Shown here piece by piece: positions 45,280-54,733 of a DNA stretch of 64,000 nt. Numbering within the stretch: position 1 is the stretch's first letter; the number at the start of each line of letters is the position of its first letter. Under the pieces are notes generated by a model. It was given only the letters and a program-made list of their open reading frames with translations. It was not told the DNA's origin and searched no databases. The translations under genes were made by a program, and so were the position numbers. The DNA comes from Parahaliea maris (GTDB lineage: Bacteria; Pseudomonadota; Gammaproteobacteria; Pseudomonadales; Halieaceae): positions 186,001 to 250,000 of the forward strand of contig NZ_VRZA01000006.1 of assembly GCF_008064665.1 (NCBI RefSeq), written 5' to 3'.

Positions 45280-46746
45280 TCAGTGACCCCGTTTGGCCTC
45301 CATCCGCTTCAACAGCGTGCTGAGAATCATCTTGTACAGCTCGTCGCCGAGGTAGCGATCCTCCACGCCGCTGTCGATGCTCGGGTTGTCGTTGACCTCG
45401 ATGACAAATCCCTTGCCCTGGCTTTCCTTCACGTCCACTCCGTAAAAGCCGTCGCCAATGTGCCGGGTGGCCCGCACGGCGGCGTCGAGCACCGCGGGGG
45501 GGACTTCAAAAGTGGGCAGGGTGTCGAAGTCGCCTGAGTCCGTGCTGCTGCCGTGGCGGTAGATCTGCCAGTGGTTTTTCACCATGTAGTAGCGGCAGGC
45601 GTACAGGGGCTTGCGGTCCAGGATGCCGATGCGCCAGTCGAAGTCGGTATAGAGGAACTCCTGGGCCAGCAGCAGGGTGGAACGCTGGAAAAGGCGTTTG
45701 CAGATCTCGCCGAGCTGCTCCCGGTCGGCGGCCTTTTCCACCCCGAGGGAGAAAGCCCCGTCGGGGATCTTGACTACGATGGGGTAGCCCAACTGGTCGC
45801 CCAGGGCATCAAGCTGGCCTGGCTGGTCCTTGTACAGCACCACGGTTTTCGGTGAAGGCACCTTGTGGGTGCGGAACAGGTCCGCCAGGTAGATCTTGTT
45901 GGTACAGCGCAGGATCGAGTTGCTGTCATCGATCACCACCAGGCCCTCGCTTTCCGCCTTCTTGGCAAAGCGGTAGGTGTAGTGGTCGATGTTGGTGGTG
46001 GTGCGGATGAACAGCCCGTCGTATTCCGGCAGGCGCAGGTAGTCCCGCTGGGTGATCAGGTCGACGTCGATCCCCAGTTCCTTGCCAACTTTCACGAACC
46101 GTTTAAGCGCCTTGGCATCAGAGGGGGGCAGCTCTTCCGCCGGGTCCACCAGCACGGCCAGGTCGTAACGGGCTGCCTTCTGCTCCCGCTGCTTGCGCCA
46201 TACCTTGCGGCTGAACTCATCCAGGGCCTTGGCGAAGTCGTTCTCCTGTTCGTCGCTCAGGCCGTGGGGCGAACGGGGCTTGAGGCTGGCAATGTCCCAC
46301 TGCTTCCTGAAGCGCAGGGTAATCTCCAGGATGGGGCAGGGGAAGTGCTCGAACAGCCTCTGGGTCAGCTCGTCGTAACGACTGTCACCGCTGCGACCGA
46401 AATAGGAGAGCAGCGGAATGTCCTGGCTGGTGTCGGTACCCTTGAGCAGCTTGCTGAGGCTGGTGCTCAGGTCCTCCAGGTGAATACGGTACAGGGAGCG
46501 CTTGCTCAGGTCGTTCAGAGTGCGCACCGACGGTATCACCTTGTGACCCCGGGCCTCTGCCAGCAGCGAGCAGTAGTAACCCTGGCTCAGGTAGCCAAAG
46601 CTGCGACTGAGGTTGATGACCCGGGTGCGACTCTGGCCGGCCGGATACTGGCCGTTCATGTAGTCGCTAAAGGTGATAACCTGATCGCTGGGGTAGTAGG
46701 GTGCCCAGTCGCTGCGCTTGTCGATGACTATCAGAGTTTGTGACAT
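45280..46746 (-). CDS. RimK-family ATP-grasp ligase with RLAN N-terminal domain
   Basis: The 488-residue protein has an N-terminal region typical of the RLAN domain (RVINLSRSFGYLSQGYYCSLLAEARGHKVIPS broken into blocks at residues 43-75) and a C-terminal RimK-type ATP-grasp fold: GYPIVVKIPDG at about residues 318-328, QEFLYTDFDWRIG, GFYGVDVKE and VIEVNDNPSID. Such enzymes ligate amino acids, often Glu, to proteins or peptides. This copy is distinct from the shorter ribosomal RimK at 57115. The protein target is unknown. It begins at the divergent junction with a phospholipase D pseudogene. Confidence 0.85.
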   Translation of the reverse strand: MSQTLIVIDKRSDWAPYYPSDQVITFSDYMNGQYPAGQSRTRVINLSRSFGYLSQGYYCSLLAEARGHKVIPSVRTLNDLSKRSLYRIHLEDLSTSLSKLLKGTDTSQDIPLLSYFGRSGDSRYDELTQRLFEHFPCPILEITLRFRKQWDIASLKPRSPHGLSDEQENDFAKALDEFSRKVWRKQREQKAARYDLAVLVDPAEELPPSDAKALKRFVKVGKELGIDVDLITQRDYLRLPEYDGLFIRTTTNIDHYTYRFAKKAESEGLVVIDDSNSILRCTNKIYLADLFRTHKVPSPKTVVLYKDQPGQLDALGDQLGYPIVVKIPDGAFSLGVEKAADREQLGEICKRLFQRSTLLLAQEFLYTDFDWRIGILDRKPLYACRYYMVKNHWQIYRHGSSTDSGDFDTLPTFEVPPAVLDAAVRATRHIGDGFYGVDVKESQGKGFVIEVNDNPSIDSGVEDRYLGDELYKMILSTLLKRMEAKRGH

Positions 46747-46795
46747 GGCTAAAAGATCTAACGGGCCCGCGGAGTGCGGGCCGACGGGCGGAGTA

Positions 46796-47205
46796 TTGGC
46801 TCAGGATGGCAGTGAGTCAATCACCGCGGCAGTCGCACAATCTTCCGGGTGGAAAAATACCGCTCGTCCGCCTGACACGGGCGCTGGTCGTCCCGGCGCC
46901 AGGTGGTTCCCCCGGCGCTGCATACTCTTCTTATCGCTGCTACTGCTCCAGGCGGCCTGCACCTCGTTGCAGCCGACCAGTCAACCCGAGGAATTCGCGG
47001 CTCCCCCTGTGGTGTCACCGTTCTGGCAATCACTGGAGCTCGCCACATCGGGCGACTGGCATGTACTGCTCAACCGCGGCCCACAGGCCCTGGATTTACG
47101 CCTGCGGGCGATTGACAGTGCCCAGGAACAGATAGACCTGCAGACCTTATGCAGCGCATTGAAGACTGGATGTTCTCTCTGGCGCCTATCGAAAGCGAAC
47201 TCTGA
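46796..47205 (+). pseudogene. Phospholipase D-family lipoprotein gene with internal deletion
   Basis: The N-terminal part has a lipoprotein signal (LFLSLLLLQAACTS) and then the phospholipase D N-terminal pattern LNRGPQALDLRLRAIDSAQEQIDLQT, which normally leads into the first HKD domain. Instead the frame breaks near 47145; in another frame MQRIEDWMFSLAPIESEL (47149-47202) followed by a stop resembles the end of such proteins. Both HKD catalytic motifs are missing, so a large internal deletion with a frameshift is inferred. The start is uncertain (TTG at 46796 with GGAG nearby). Confidence 0.7.
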
Positions 47206-47231
47206 GTGCAGCGCCCGGCCGGCGGCCCGCC

Positions 47232-48986
47232 TCAGGCGGCAACCACGGCATCGGGTTGCGCCGGCGCCGGCTGGGCGCCGCGAATCAGCCTGCCCGGCAG
47301 TTTCCCCGTGGGCTCTCCGTCGCGCATGATGACCTCGCCGCTGACCAGGGTGTAGCGGTATCCTTCGGCGCCCTGGAACACCCGGCGCCCGCCGGCGGGA
47401 AGGTCGAAGATAACCTCCGGGCGTTTCACCTGCAGGGCCTCGAAGTCGATGATGTTGATATCGGCTTTCATGCCCGGCGCCAGGGTGCCGCGGTCATCCA
47501 GGCCCATGCAGCGGGCCGTATCATGGGTGTGCATTTTTACCGCCTCCTCGAGCCCGAGGCGCTCGCCTGACGCGCGGTCCCTGACCAGGTAACTCAGCAG
47601 GTAGGTGGGAACGCTGGCGTCACACAGCACGCCGCAGTGGGCGCCGGTGTCCGCCAGGCTGAGCACGGAGTGCTCGTCCTTCAACATGGCGAACTGACGG
47701 CTGAGGTCGCGACTGCCGTAACCAAACAGGGGGCAGTAGAGCAGGGTGGTGCCGTCATTCTGCAGTAGCGCGTCATAGGCATACTCCTCCGGTGCAACGC
47801 CGGCCTGCTGGGCCAGGTACTCGATGCTGTCCTCATACCCTGGTTCGTAGTTGGGGCGCTCGCCCATGATGTAGAGGTTGTCGTAACCCCGGGTGATCGC
47901 ATCGAGAAAGAAATCACCACCCGTCTCGATGGGCGGTTCGGACAGTATTGCCTCCCGCAGTTTGGGGTCTCGTAACTGTGCCAGGCGCTCTTCCCGGGGC
48001 AGGCCGGCCAGGGGCGCGTAGTGCGGGTTGAACATGAAGGGGTGGACGGTGCCGTCCCAGCCCATGAGGATGTTCACCGGGCGGGCCCCCACATGGGGTA
48101 TCAGGCGGGCGCCGTCTTTGCGTGCTTCGCGCACAAACTGGAGTTGTTGCTGTACCCGCTTCCAGTCACTCTCCTCACGGAAAAACAGGACGAAATTGAC
48201 CTGGCAGTCATTGTCGATGGACAGCCGCTTCATCCAGGTCATTTCCTCTTCCCAGTTATCGAAGTCCGACACCAGTCCGTAGATGCCCCGGGAGAGGTCA
48301 CCGATGGCGCTGCCAATGCCCAGTAGCTCGGCGGCGTCGGAGTAGGTGCCGGGCATCACCTGGCCGTCGCGGGTGGTATGCAGTTGGGTGCGGGAGGTGG
48401 TGAATCCAATGGCGCCCGCGCCGATGCCCTCGCGCACGATGGCGGCCATGCGCTCGATGTCTTCCGGCGTGGCAAATTCATTGTTTACCCCGCGTTGGCC
48501 CATGACATAGGTGCGTACGGCACAGTGCGGCACCTGGGCACCAATATCGATGGCCCGCGGCTTGCGGTCCAGTGCATCGAGGTACTCGGGAAAGCTCTCC
48601 CACTGCCATTCGATACCCTCGGCGAGCGCTGCGCCTGGGATGTCCTCGACATCCTCCATCACCTCGATCATGCGTTGGCGTTCTGTTTCCTCGGGTTTGC
48701 AGGGGGCAAAACCGACCCCGCAGTTGCCCATGATCAGCGTTGTGATGCCGTGGTGGCTGGCGGGACTCAGGAGGGCGTCCCAGGTGGCCTGGCCGTCCAT
48801 GTGGGAATGGGTGTCCACCCAGCCGGGAGTCACCAGGCAGCCGCTGGCGTCGATAGTCTCGCGGGCTTCGCCCAGCTTATGGCCCAGGGCCACAATGCGG
48901 CCATCGCGGATGGCAATGTCCGCCACGCGAGCGGGGGCGCCGGTGCCGTCCACAACCTTGCCATTACTAATGAGGGTATCGAACAC
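47232..48986 (-). CDS. D-aminoacylase-type amidohydrolase
   Basis: The 584-residue protein belongs to the amidohydrolase superfamily group of N-acyl-D-amino-acid deacylases: MFDTLISNGKVVDGTG start, metal-site THSHMDGQ near residues 59-66, GNCGVGFAP with the bridging Cys near 92-100, and SDTGAHCG-like LADTGAHCGVLCDAS near the C-terminal third. It would hydrolyse an acylated D-amino acid or related amide, substrate unknown. It starts next to the promoter region shared with no other gene; it ends about 27 bases from the pseudogene. Confidence 0.86.
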   Translation of the reverse strand: MFDTLISNGKVVDGTGAPARVADIAIRDGRIVALGHKLGEARETIDASGCLVTPGWVDTHSHMDGQATWDALLSPASHHGITTLIMGNCGVGFAPCKPEETERQRMIEVMEDVEDIPGAALAEGIEWQWESFPEYLDALDRKPRAIDIGAQVPHCAVRTYVMGQRGVNNEFATPEDIERMAAIVREGIGAGAIGFTTSRTQLHTTRDGQVMPGTYSDAAELLGIGSAIGDLSRGIYGLVSDFDNWEEEMTWMKRLSIDNDCQVNFVLFFREESDWKRVQQQLQFVREARKDGARLIPHVGARPVNILMGWDGTVHPFMFNPHYAPLAGLPREERLAQLRDPKLREAILSEPPIETGGDFFLDAITRGYDNLYIMGERPNYEPGYEDSIEYLAQQAGVAPEEYAYDALLQNDGTTLLYCPLFGYGSRDLSRQFAMLKDEHSVLSLADTGAHCGVLCDASVPTYLLSYLVRDRASGERLGLEEAVKMHTHDTARCMGLDDRGTLAPGMKADINIIDFEALQVKRPEVIFDLPAGGRRVFQGAEGYRYTLVSGEVIMRDGEPTGKLPGRLIRGAQPAPAQPDAVVAA

Positions 48987-49118
48987 GCTGGTTCCTCCAC
49001 GGTTTTATTATTCTCGGATTGCGCCAATGGTGCGCAGACCTCACAGACTAGCACCAGCGCTCATGCGGTTATGCGCAGGGCCGTGGATTGTTCCCTGCTG
49101 GTTTATCAATTTACCCCG

Positions 49119-50054
49119 TCAGAGGGCCGCCCCGGTGGGACCAAGCATGGCCTTCAGGTGGGCCTCGACGCAGCGTCCCAGGGCGTGCAGCTCGTAGCCG
49201 CCCTCGAGGCAGGAAACCAGCCTGCCCTCGGCGCTGGCGTCGGCCTGCTCGCACAGTTTACGGGTCACCCAGGCGTAGTCGCTGTCGACGAGGTTGAGTC
49301 CCGCCATGTCATCGGCCTGGTGGGCGTCAAATCCGGCGGATACCAGGACCAGTTGGGGGGCGAACTCCGTCAGCCTTGGCAGCCAGTCCCGGGTAACCGC
49401 AGCGCGGAAGCCCTCGCCGTCGGTGCCTGCGGGCAGGGGGGTGTTGATCACGTTGTCCGCGGTTTTGCCGGCGCCGCTGTCGGGATAGAAGGGATGCTGG
49501 AAAGTGGAGCAGAACAGGATACGCTCATCACCCTGGACAATATGCTCGGTGCCGTTGCCGTGGTGCACGTCGAAATCGAGGATGGCGACCCGGTCGAGAC
49601 CGTGATTTTCGAGGGCGTTGAAGGCCCCGATCGCAATGTTGTTGAACAGGCAGAAGCCCATGGAGCGGTTTCGCTCCGCGTGGTGACCGGGTGGCCGTAC
49701 GGCACAGAACACCTGTTTGATTTCGCCTCCCATCACCAGGTCGACCCCCAGTTCTGCGGCCCCGGCGGCGTGCAGGGCTGCCTGCAGGGTGTGGGGGTTC
49801 ATCGCGGTGTCCGGGTCGAGCTGTACATGGCCTTGGCCGGGAGAGCGTGCATAGAGGGATTCGATATAGTCCAGGTCGTGGGCCCGCTCGAGCAGGGCGC
49901 GGGAGACCACAGGGGCCTCGTAGTGACGCAAAACCATCTCCAGCCCGCACACCAACAGTCGGTCGTCGATTGCAGTGAGCCTTGCCGGCTGTTCCGGGTG
50001 CGGCCCCATTTCGTGCTTGAGGCATTCCGGATGGGAGATAAAGGCAATGGTCAT
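49119..50054 (-). CDS. Histone deacetylase family protein (class II-like)
   Basis: The 311-residue protein has the full zinc deacetylase pattern: RPPGHHAE (about residues 119-126), DFDVHHGNGT with zinc ligands D and H (about 159-168), SAGFDAHQADDMAG (about 248-261) and the terminal LEGGY. Bacterial members act on acetylated proteins, polyamines or acyl-amides. It faces away from an acyl-CoA synthetase/GNAT fusion across a 116-base divergent region, which suggests protein deacetylation paired with acetylation; that link is inference. Confidence 0.9.
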   Translation of the reverse strand: MTIAFISHPECLKHEMGPHPEQPARLTAIDDRLLVCGLEMVLRHYEAPVVSRALLERAHDLDYIESLYARSPGQGHVQLDPDTAMNPHTLQAALHAAGAAELGVDLVMGGEIKQVFCAVRPPGHHAERNRSMGFCLFNNIAIGAFNALENHGLDRVAILDFDVHHGNGTEHIVQGDERILFCSTFQHPFYPDSGAGKTADNVINTPLPAGTDGEGFRAAVTRDWLPRLTEFAPQLVLVSAGFDAHQADDMAGLNLVDSDYAWVTRKLCEQADASAEGRLVSCLEGGYELHALGRCVEAHLKAMLGPTGAAL

Positions 50055-50170
50055 TGGTACTGTTCCGGCTGGATGACTGATGTCAGGGGAGACAAAGCCC
50101 TCCCCCGGGCGTCTATACTGGGCATAACTCTAGTACAGGAGCCCGCCAAGGTTAAGCGGGCAGCGCGCGC

Positions 50171-52879
50171 ATGAGACAACACCGCTTGTTCCGCATCTTT
50201 GAGCCGGCTTCCGTGGCGGTGATTGGCGCCACTCCGCGACAGGGCTCTGTGGGGTTCCAGGTACTGCACAACCTGCAGGCGGCAGGCTTCAAGGGGGCGA
50301 TATACCCGGTCAACCGCAATCACGACAGTATCCTGGGCCTCACCTGTTACCCGTCGATCGTCGATATTGACGCCCCGGTCGACCTGGTAGTGATGGCGAT
50401 ACCGGCGGAGCGTATCCCCAATGCCATGCGCAAGTGCATCGCCCGCCGGGTGGGGGGAGTGGTCGTCATCTCGGCGGGTTTCGGCGAGGTTGGCCCCTTT
50501 GGTCGCCAGCTCCAGGACGAGATCACGGGCCTCGCGCGGCAGGCCCGGATACCGCTGGTAGGGCCCAATTGCCTCGGCGTGATGAGGCCCAGCCTGGGGC
50601 TCAATGCGACCTTTGCCCACAGCGAGGTGCGCAAGGGGCCGGTGGCGCTGGTGTCCCAGTCCGGCGCCTTCTGCACTGCGCTGCTGGACTCCGCCTGGTC
50701 GGGCGGGCGGGGATTCTCCGCGGTTGCGTCCCTGGGTGCCACGGCCGATGTGGATTTTGGCCAGGTGCTGGATTACCTGTCGATCGACAACCAGACCCGC
50801 AGCATCCTGCTCTACATCGAAGGCGTCGACGACGCCCGGGCCTTTCTCAGCGGGCTGCGTGCTGCGGCGCGGCTGAAGCCGGTGGTGGTGATCAAGCCGG
50901 GCCGTCACCAGGCGGGGCAGCGGGCCGCGGTTACCCATACCGGGGGGCACCGCGGCAGCGACGAAGTGTTCAACGCCGCCCTGGAGCGGGCGGGGGCGGT
51001 CCGGGTACATACGGTGAATCAGCTCCTTGCGGCGGCCAATACCCTGTCCTCGGGGGTCAGGCTGAAGGGTAGCCGGCTGGCGATCGTCACCAATGGGGGT
51101 GGGCCGGGGGTGATGGCCGCCGACCAGGCTGCGGAACTGGAAGTGCCCCTGGCGACCCTGAGCGACGGCAGTATTCGCGCGCTGGCCGAGGTTCTGCCCT
51201 CCCACTGGTCACATACGCATCCGGTGGACCTGCTCGGCGATGCTGACCCCCAGCGCTACGAGCAGGCGCTGAGTATCGTGCTGGAGGACCCGAACGTCGA
51301 TGGGGTGCTGGTGCTGCTGACTCCCCAGGGGGTTACCGAGCCGACTGCCTGTGCAGAGGCGGTGATAGAGGCCGCAAGGGGGAGTCGCAAACCGGTGCTG
51401 GCCTGCTGGATGGGGCAGGACCAGGTCCGCGAGGGGCGCTGGAAGTTACAGCGGGAGGGCATCCCGCATTTCAATAGCCCGGAGGCCGGGGTGAATGGCT
51501 TCGGTTATCTTGCCGCCTACCATCGCAACCAGCAGAAACTGTTACAGGCACCGCCACCACTGGCCGGGCACCGCCAGGCGCGGGCGGAGTCCGCCCGGGC
51601 GATAATCGGCGCGGCCCTGGCGGAGGGGCGTCCGCACCTCGACCCACTCGAAGCGAGGGCGGCACTGTCCGCGTTCGATATCCCGGTATCGCGAGCCATC
51701 AACGTGACCAGTCCCGAGGAGGCCAGGCGTGCCGCCGAGACCCTGGGCCTGCCGGTGGTTCTGAAAATCAACTCACCGGATATTGCCCGCAAGAGTGATG
51801 TCGGCGGCGTGCGTCTGGACGTTCGGGAGGCGGAGTCAGTGGCCTCTGTCTACCGCGAGATTCTTGCCGCGGTGGAAGAGAAAATACCGGAGGCGGTGAT
51901 CGATGGTGTCACGGTGGAGTCGATGGAGCACCGCCCCCATGCCCGTGAGGTGGTTGTGGCTATAGAACGGGATGCAGTGTTCGGGCCGGTTATCCGCTTC
52001 GGACAGGGCGGCATGGCGGCGGATATCCTGGCGGGCACCTCGGTCGCGATTCCCCCCCTCAATGTGTTTCTGTGCGAAGAGCTGATCCAGCGCAGTAGCG
52101 CCGAGCGTCTGTTGTCCGGGCATCGTTTTCTGCCCCCGGCGAATCGCAAGGCGCTTATCGAGTTGCTGATGCGGGCCTCGGAGCTTGCCTGTGAATTGCC
52201 TGAAATCGATCTGCTGCTGATGAATCCGGTGCTGGTTGACGAGGAGGGGCTGATGGCGGTTGACGCCTGGATGGCCATTGCACCCTGCGCGTCTGATCGT
52301 GGGCGCTATGGCCATATGGCCATTCATCCTTACCCGGAAGGGTTGAGTAGCAGCCTGACCAGTCGTGACGGCCGGACTTTCAACGTGCGACCGATCCGTC
52401 CCGAGGACGCCGTCATCGAGCGCCGGTTTGTCGATGGCCTGTCGGCGGAGAGCAAATATTTTCGTTTCATGTACGGGATGGGGGATATTTCGCCAGGGAT
52501 GCTGGCGCGCTTTACCCAGATTGATTACGACCGCGAGATGGCGCTGGTGGTGGTGGCGGATGACGGCACCGAAGACGCTTGCCTGAAAGCGGTGGCGCGT
52601 TACGTGGCCAACCCCGGAGGGGAGTCCTGTGAATTCGCCCTGGCGGTGGCCGATGACATGCAGCGGCAGGGAATCGGCGGCCAGTTGATGGAGCGCCTGA
52701 TGGAACTGGCCAGCGCCCAGGGCTTTCTGGAAATGGATGGTGATGTGCTGGCGCAAAACGTCAAGATGCTGAAGCTTTGCCGCAAACTGGGCTTCAGCCT
52801 CCGGCGCGACCCCGACGACGCCGAAATCATGCAGGTGACACGTTCACTGGACTCGTACGCAGCGACGGCGGTGGTATGA
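50171..52879 (+). CDS. ADP-forming acyl-CoA synthetase / GNAT acetyltransferase fusion (Pat-like)
   Basis: The 902-residue protein has a CoA-binding domain (about 1-130, FEPASVAVIGATPRQGSVG), a succinyl-CoA-ligase-like region (about 150-480) with VTHTGGHRGSDE, an ATP-grasp domain (about 490-715) and a C-terminal GNAT domain (about 730-895) with the acetyl-CoA loop RQGIGG. This is the architecture of the protein lysine acetyltransferases Pat/YfiQ. Known targets of that family include acetyl-CoA synthetase. It diverges from the HDAC-like gene and is followed by a CBS protein gene 81 bases on. Confidence 0.88.
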   Translation: MRQHRLFRIFEPASVAVIGATPRQGSVGFQVLHNLQAAGFKGAIYPVNRNHDSILGLTCYPSIVDIDAPVDLVVMAIPAERIPNAMRKCIARRVGGVVVISAGFGEVGPFGRQLQDEITGLARQARIPLVGPNCLGVMRPSLGLNATFAHSEVRKGPVALVSQSGAFCTALLDSAWSGGRGFSAVASLGATADVDFGQVLDYLSIDNQTRSILLYIEGVDDARAFLSGLRAAARLKPVVVIKPGRHQAGQRAAVTHTGGHRGSDEVFNAALERAGAVRVHTVNQLLAAANTLSSGVRLKGSRLAIVTNGGGPGVMAADQAAELEVPLATLSDGSIRALAEVLPSHWSHTHPVDLLGDADPQRYEQALSIVLEDPNVDGVLVLLTPQGVTEPTACAEAVIEAARGSRKPVLACWMGQDQVREGRWKLQREGIPHFNSPEAGVNGFGYLAAYHRNQQKLLQAPPPLAGHRQARAESARAIIGAALAEGRPHLDPLEARAALSAFDIPVSRAINVTSPEEARRAAETLGLPVVLKINSPDIARKSDVGGVRLDVREAESVASVYREILAAVEEKIPEAVIDGVTVESMEHRPHAREVVVAIERDAVFGPVIRFGQGGMAADILAGTSVAIPPLNVFLCEELIQRSSAERLLSGHRFLPPANRKALIELLMRASELACELPEIDLLLMNPVLVDEEGLMAVDAWMAIAPCASDRGRYGHMAIHPYPEGLSSSLTSRDGRTFNVRPIRPEDAVIERRFVDGLSAESKYFRFMYGMGDISPGMLARFTQIDYDREMALVVVADDGTEDACLKAVARYVANPGGESCEFALAVADDMQRQGIGGQLMERLMELASAQGFLEMDGDVLAQNVKMLKLCRKLGFSLRRDPDDAEIMQVTRSLDSYAATAVV

Positions 52880-52960
52880 TCAGGGGGAACCGAAGCGGAG
52901 CTGCGTCGGCACAGGTACCTGAGCTTTTCGTTAGATAATATCCATACCGGGAGAATCGCC

Positions 52961-53392
52961 ATGCCAAACCCAACCAAGATCCGTGATTGTATGCACCGCA
53001 ATCCCCTCACCATCCGCCAGGATGAAAACCTGGTGAGGGCGATCTCCATGATCGTGGAGTACAAGCTCACGGGCCTGACTGTCACCGACGGTGAGGGAAC
53101 AGTGGTGGGCATCCTGTCGGAACTCGACTGCATTCGCTCGATCCTCACGGCGCTCTACAACGACGGCGACCCGGAGCACACCCTGGTGGAGGATGCCATG
53201 CATGCCGAGGTCCAGACCTGCACCTCTGAAACCAGCATCGTGGAGGTGGCCCAGGCCATGGTAGATACCCGCCAGCGCCGCCGGCCGGTGCTGGAAGGCG
53301 GGAAGCTGGTGGGGCAGGTCAGTTCAAACAATATTCTCTGGGCACTGATGGAACACTCCCGGCGCAAGCTCTACGACCAGCGCGGTAGCTGA
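52961..53392 (+). CDS. CBS domain pair protein
   Basis: The 143-residue protein is made of two CBS domains (about residues 5-62 and 76-135), with MHRNPLTIRQDENL and AMHAEVQTCTSETSI as the start of each. Such pairs bind adenosine nucleotides such as AMP, ATP or SAM and often control a partner. It follows the acyl-CoA synthetase/GNAT fusion; control of that enzyme by energy state is a plausible but unproven idea. GGGAGAAT lies before the ATG. Confidence 0.88.
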   Translation: MPNPTKIRDCMHRNPLTIRQDENLVRAISMIVEYKLTGLTVTDGEGTVVGILSELDCIRSILTALYNDGDPEHTLVEDAMHAEVQTCTSETSIVEVAQAMVDTRQRRRPVLEGGKLVGQVSSNNILWALMEHSRRKLYDQRGS

Positions 53393-53446
53393 GCGCCTGG
53401 GCTTCCTGGAACTTCACCGGGGCTGTGCCCCGGGCCAGCAGGTCGT

Positions 53447-54400
53447 TCAGGGATTGAAGGCGACCTTGATGGCTCCCTGTTTGCGATCAGCCGCAATATC
53501 GAATGCTTCCGCCGCTGCTTCCAGGGGCAGCCGATGGGTGATGAGGGTCGGTGCAATCAGTGGGTTTTTTGCCAGGGTTGCCGCGGCGATGTCCACATCC
53601 CTGACAAGGCCCTGGCGGCCCTGCGCCATGGATGTCACCGTGCGCAGTTCTTTCATGGTCATCTGCATGGCAGGAAAGGTCAGTCCTTCCCAGTAGGTCG
53701 CCAGCATGAGAACGGTGCCGCCGTGCCTGCACAGGTTGGCGGCCTGTTCCAGGGCCGCGTCGGTGCCGGCACAGTCAATCACCAGGTCGTAATTCTCGCT
53801 CGTGTCGGTGCTCGCATCGCCCAGGGTAGCGCCGAGAATTTCCCCCGCGCGCAACTGGGCGGGGTGCCGTGCAAACAGGTGGACCCATTCCGTGGCCTGC
53901 CTGGCGACTGCAACGGCGCACAGGCCAATGGAGCCGCCACCGATAATCGCCACTTTATGTTTGTCAGTGATGCCGGCCTTGGCGATACCGCGTACCGCCA
54001 CCGACAGCGGCTCAACCAGGCAGGCGTCTTCAGCGCGGATGCCGCCCGGCAGCGGCACCAGGCAATGCTCGGGTACGACCAGGTGTTCGGTCATGCCGCC
54101 GTCACGGCCCACGCCCATAATCGTCTCGGTACCCCGCACACACAGGTTGTAGTCCCCGCGTACGCAGCGCTCGCAGTGTCCACAATACACCGAGGGCTCA
54201 ATTGCGACGGGAATTCCATTGTCAGTGACACCGGCGATCTCGTGTCCCAGGGTGAAGGGGATGGGGAATCCCTGTTGCAACATGTGCAGGTCGCTACCGC
54301 AGATACCGGCAGAGGCAACACGGACCCTGACCCCCAGACCGGCAGGTTCAGGTACCTCGTGAACGCAGATCTCGTGGTTGTGGCAGCGAACGGCTTTCAT
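53447..54400 (-). CDS. Zinc-dependent alcohol/sorbitol dehydrogenase family protein
   Basis: The 317-residue medium-chain dehydrogenase has the catalytic zinc site with Cys in AGICGSDLH and the HE of LGHEIAG, the structural zinc loop CGHC-x2-C-x7-C (about residues 73-88) and the NAD-binding GGGSIGL motif (about 154-160). It resembles threonine/sorbitol dehydrogenases; the substrate is unknown. It is convergent with the CBS gene. Confidence 0.88.
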   Translation of the reverse strand: MKAVRCHNHEICVHEVPEPAGLGVRVRVASAGICGSDLHMLQQGFPIPFTLGHEIAGVTDNGIPVAIEPSVYCGHCERCVRGDYNLCVRGTETIMGVGRDGGMTEHLVVPEHCLVPLPGGIRAEDACLVEPLSVAVRGIAKAGITDKHKVAIIGGGSIGLCAVAVARQATEWVHLFARHPAQLRAGEILGATLGDASTDTSENYDLVIDCAGTDAALEQAANLCRHGGTVLMLATYWEGLTFPAMQMTMKELRTVTSMAQGRQGLVRDVDIAAATLAKNPLIAPTLITHRLPLEAAAEAFDIAADRKQGAIKVAFNP

Positions 54401-54733
54401 CGCGGGTCAGGGCCTCCGGTAATCGAGTTCAGTGCGCATGTCGCGCCAGAGTAGGGAGCACCCGACGATTCTGTTGTGGTCTGGCGAGAGGGGCAAGCCG
54501 GCTGGAGTGGATACCGCGCCGCGGGATGACAGATTGGACTCCGTCATTCAGGGGTGTCGCCCGCGTGGCTGAATTGATACGGTTTGCCGAGTGCATCCGC
54601 GAGATTGACTCGCTATCCTTGAGCCGGCAATGCGGCTCTGGAGGCGTCAGCGCCCACAGGTGCCCAGACCGCAGAGAACAGGAACTTTTTGCCAGTGTTC
54701 ACCCGCTCGAGCCGATCGTAGAGAGAAATCGAT
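54401..54733. other. Intergenic region between the dehydrogenase and the monooxygenase-like gene
   Basis: This 333-base gap has no supported gene. A 93-codon open frame across 54526-54807 overlaps the next gene out of frame and has no ribosome site or family pattern. AGAGAGAAA just before 54734 is the likely ribosome site of the next gene. No clear promoter or repeat was seen. Confidence 0.5.

Noticed and set aside
45263-45289. Direct repeat CTCAGTGACCC between convergent genes
   Set aside because: Eleven bases around both stop codons; too short and likely chance.
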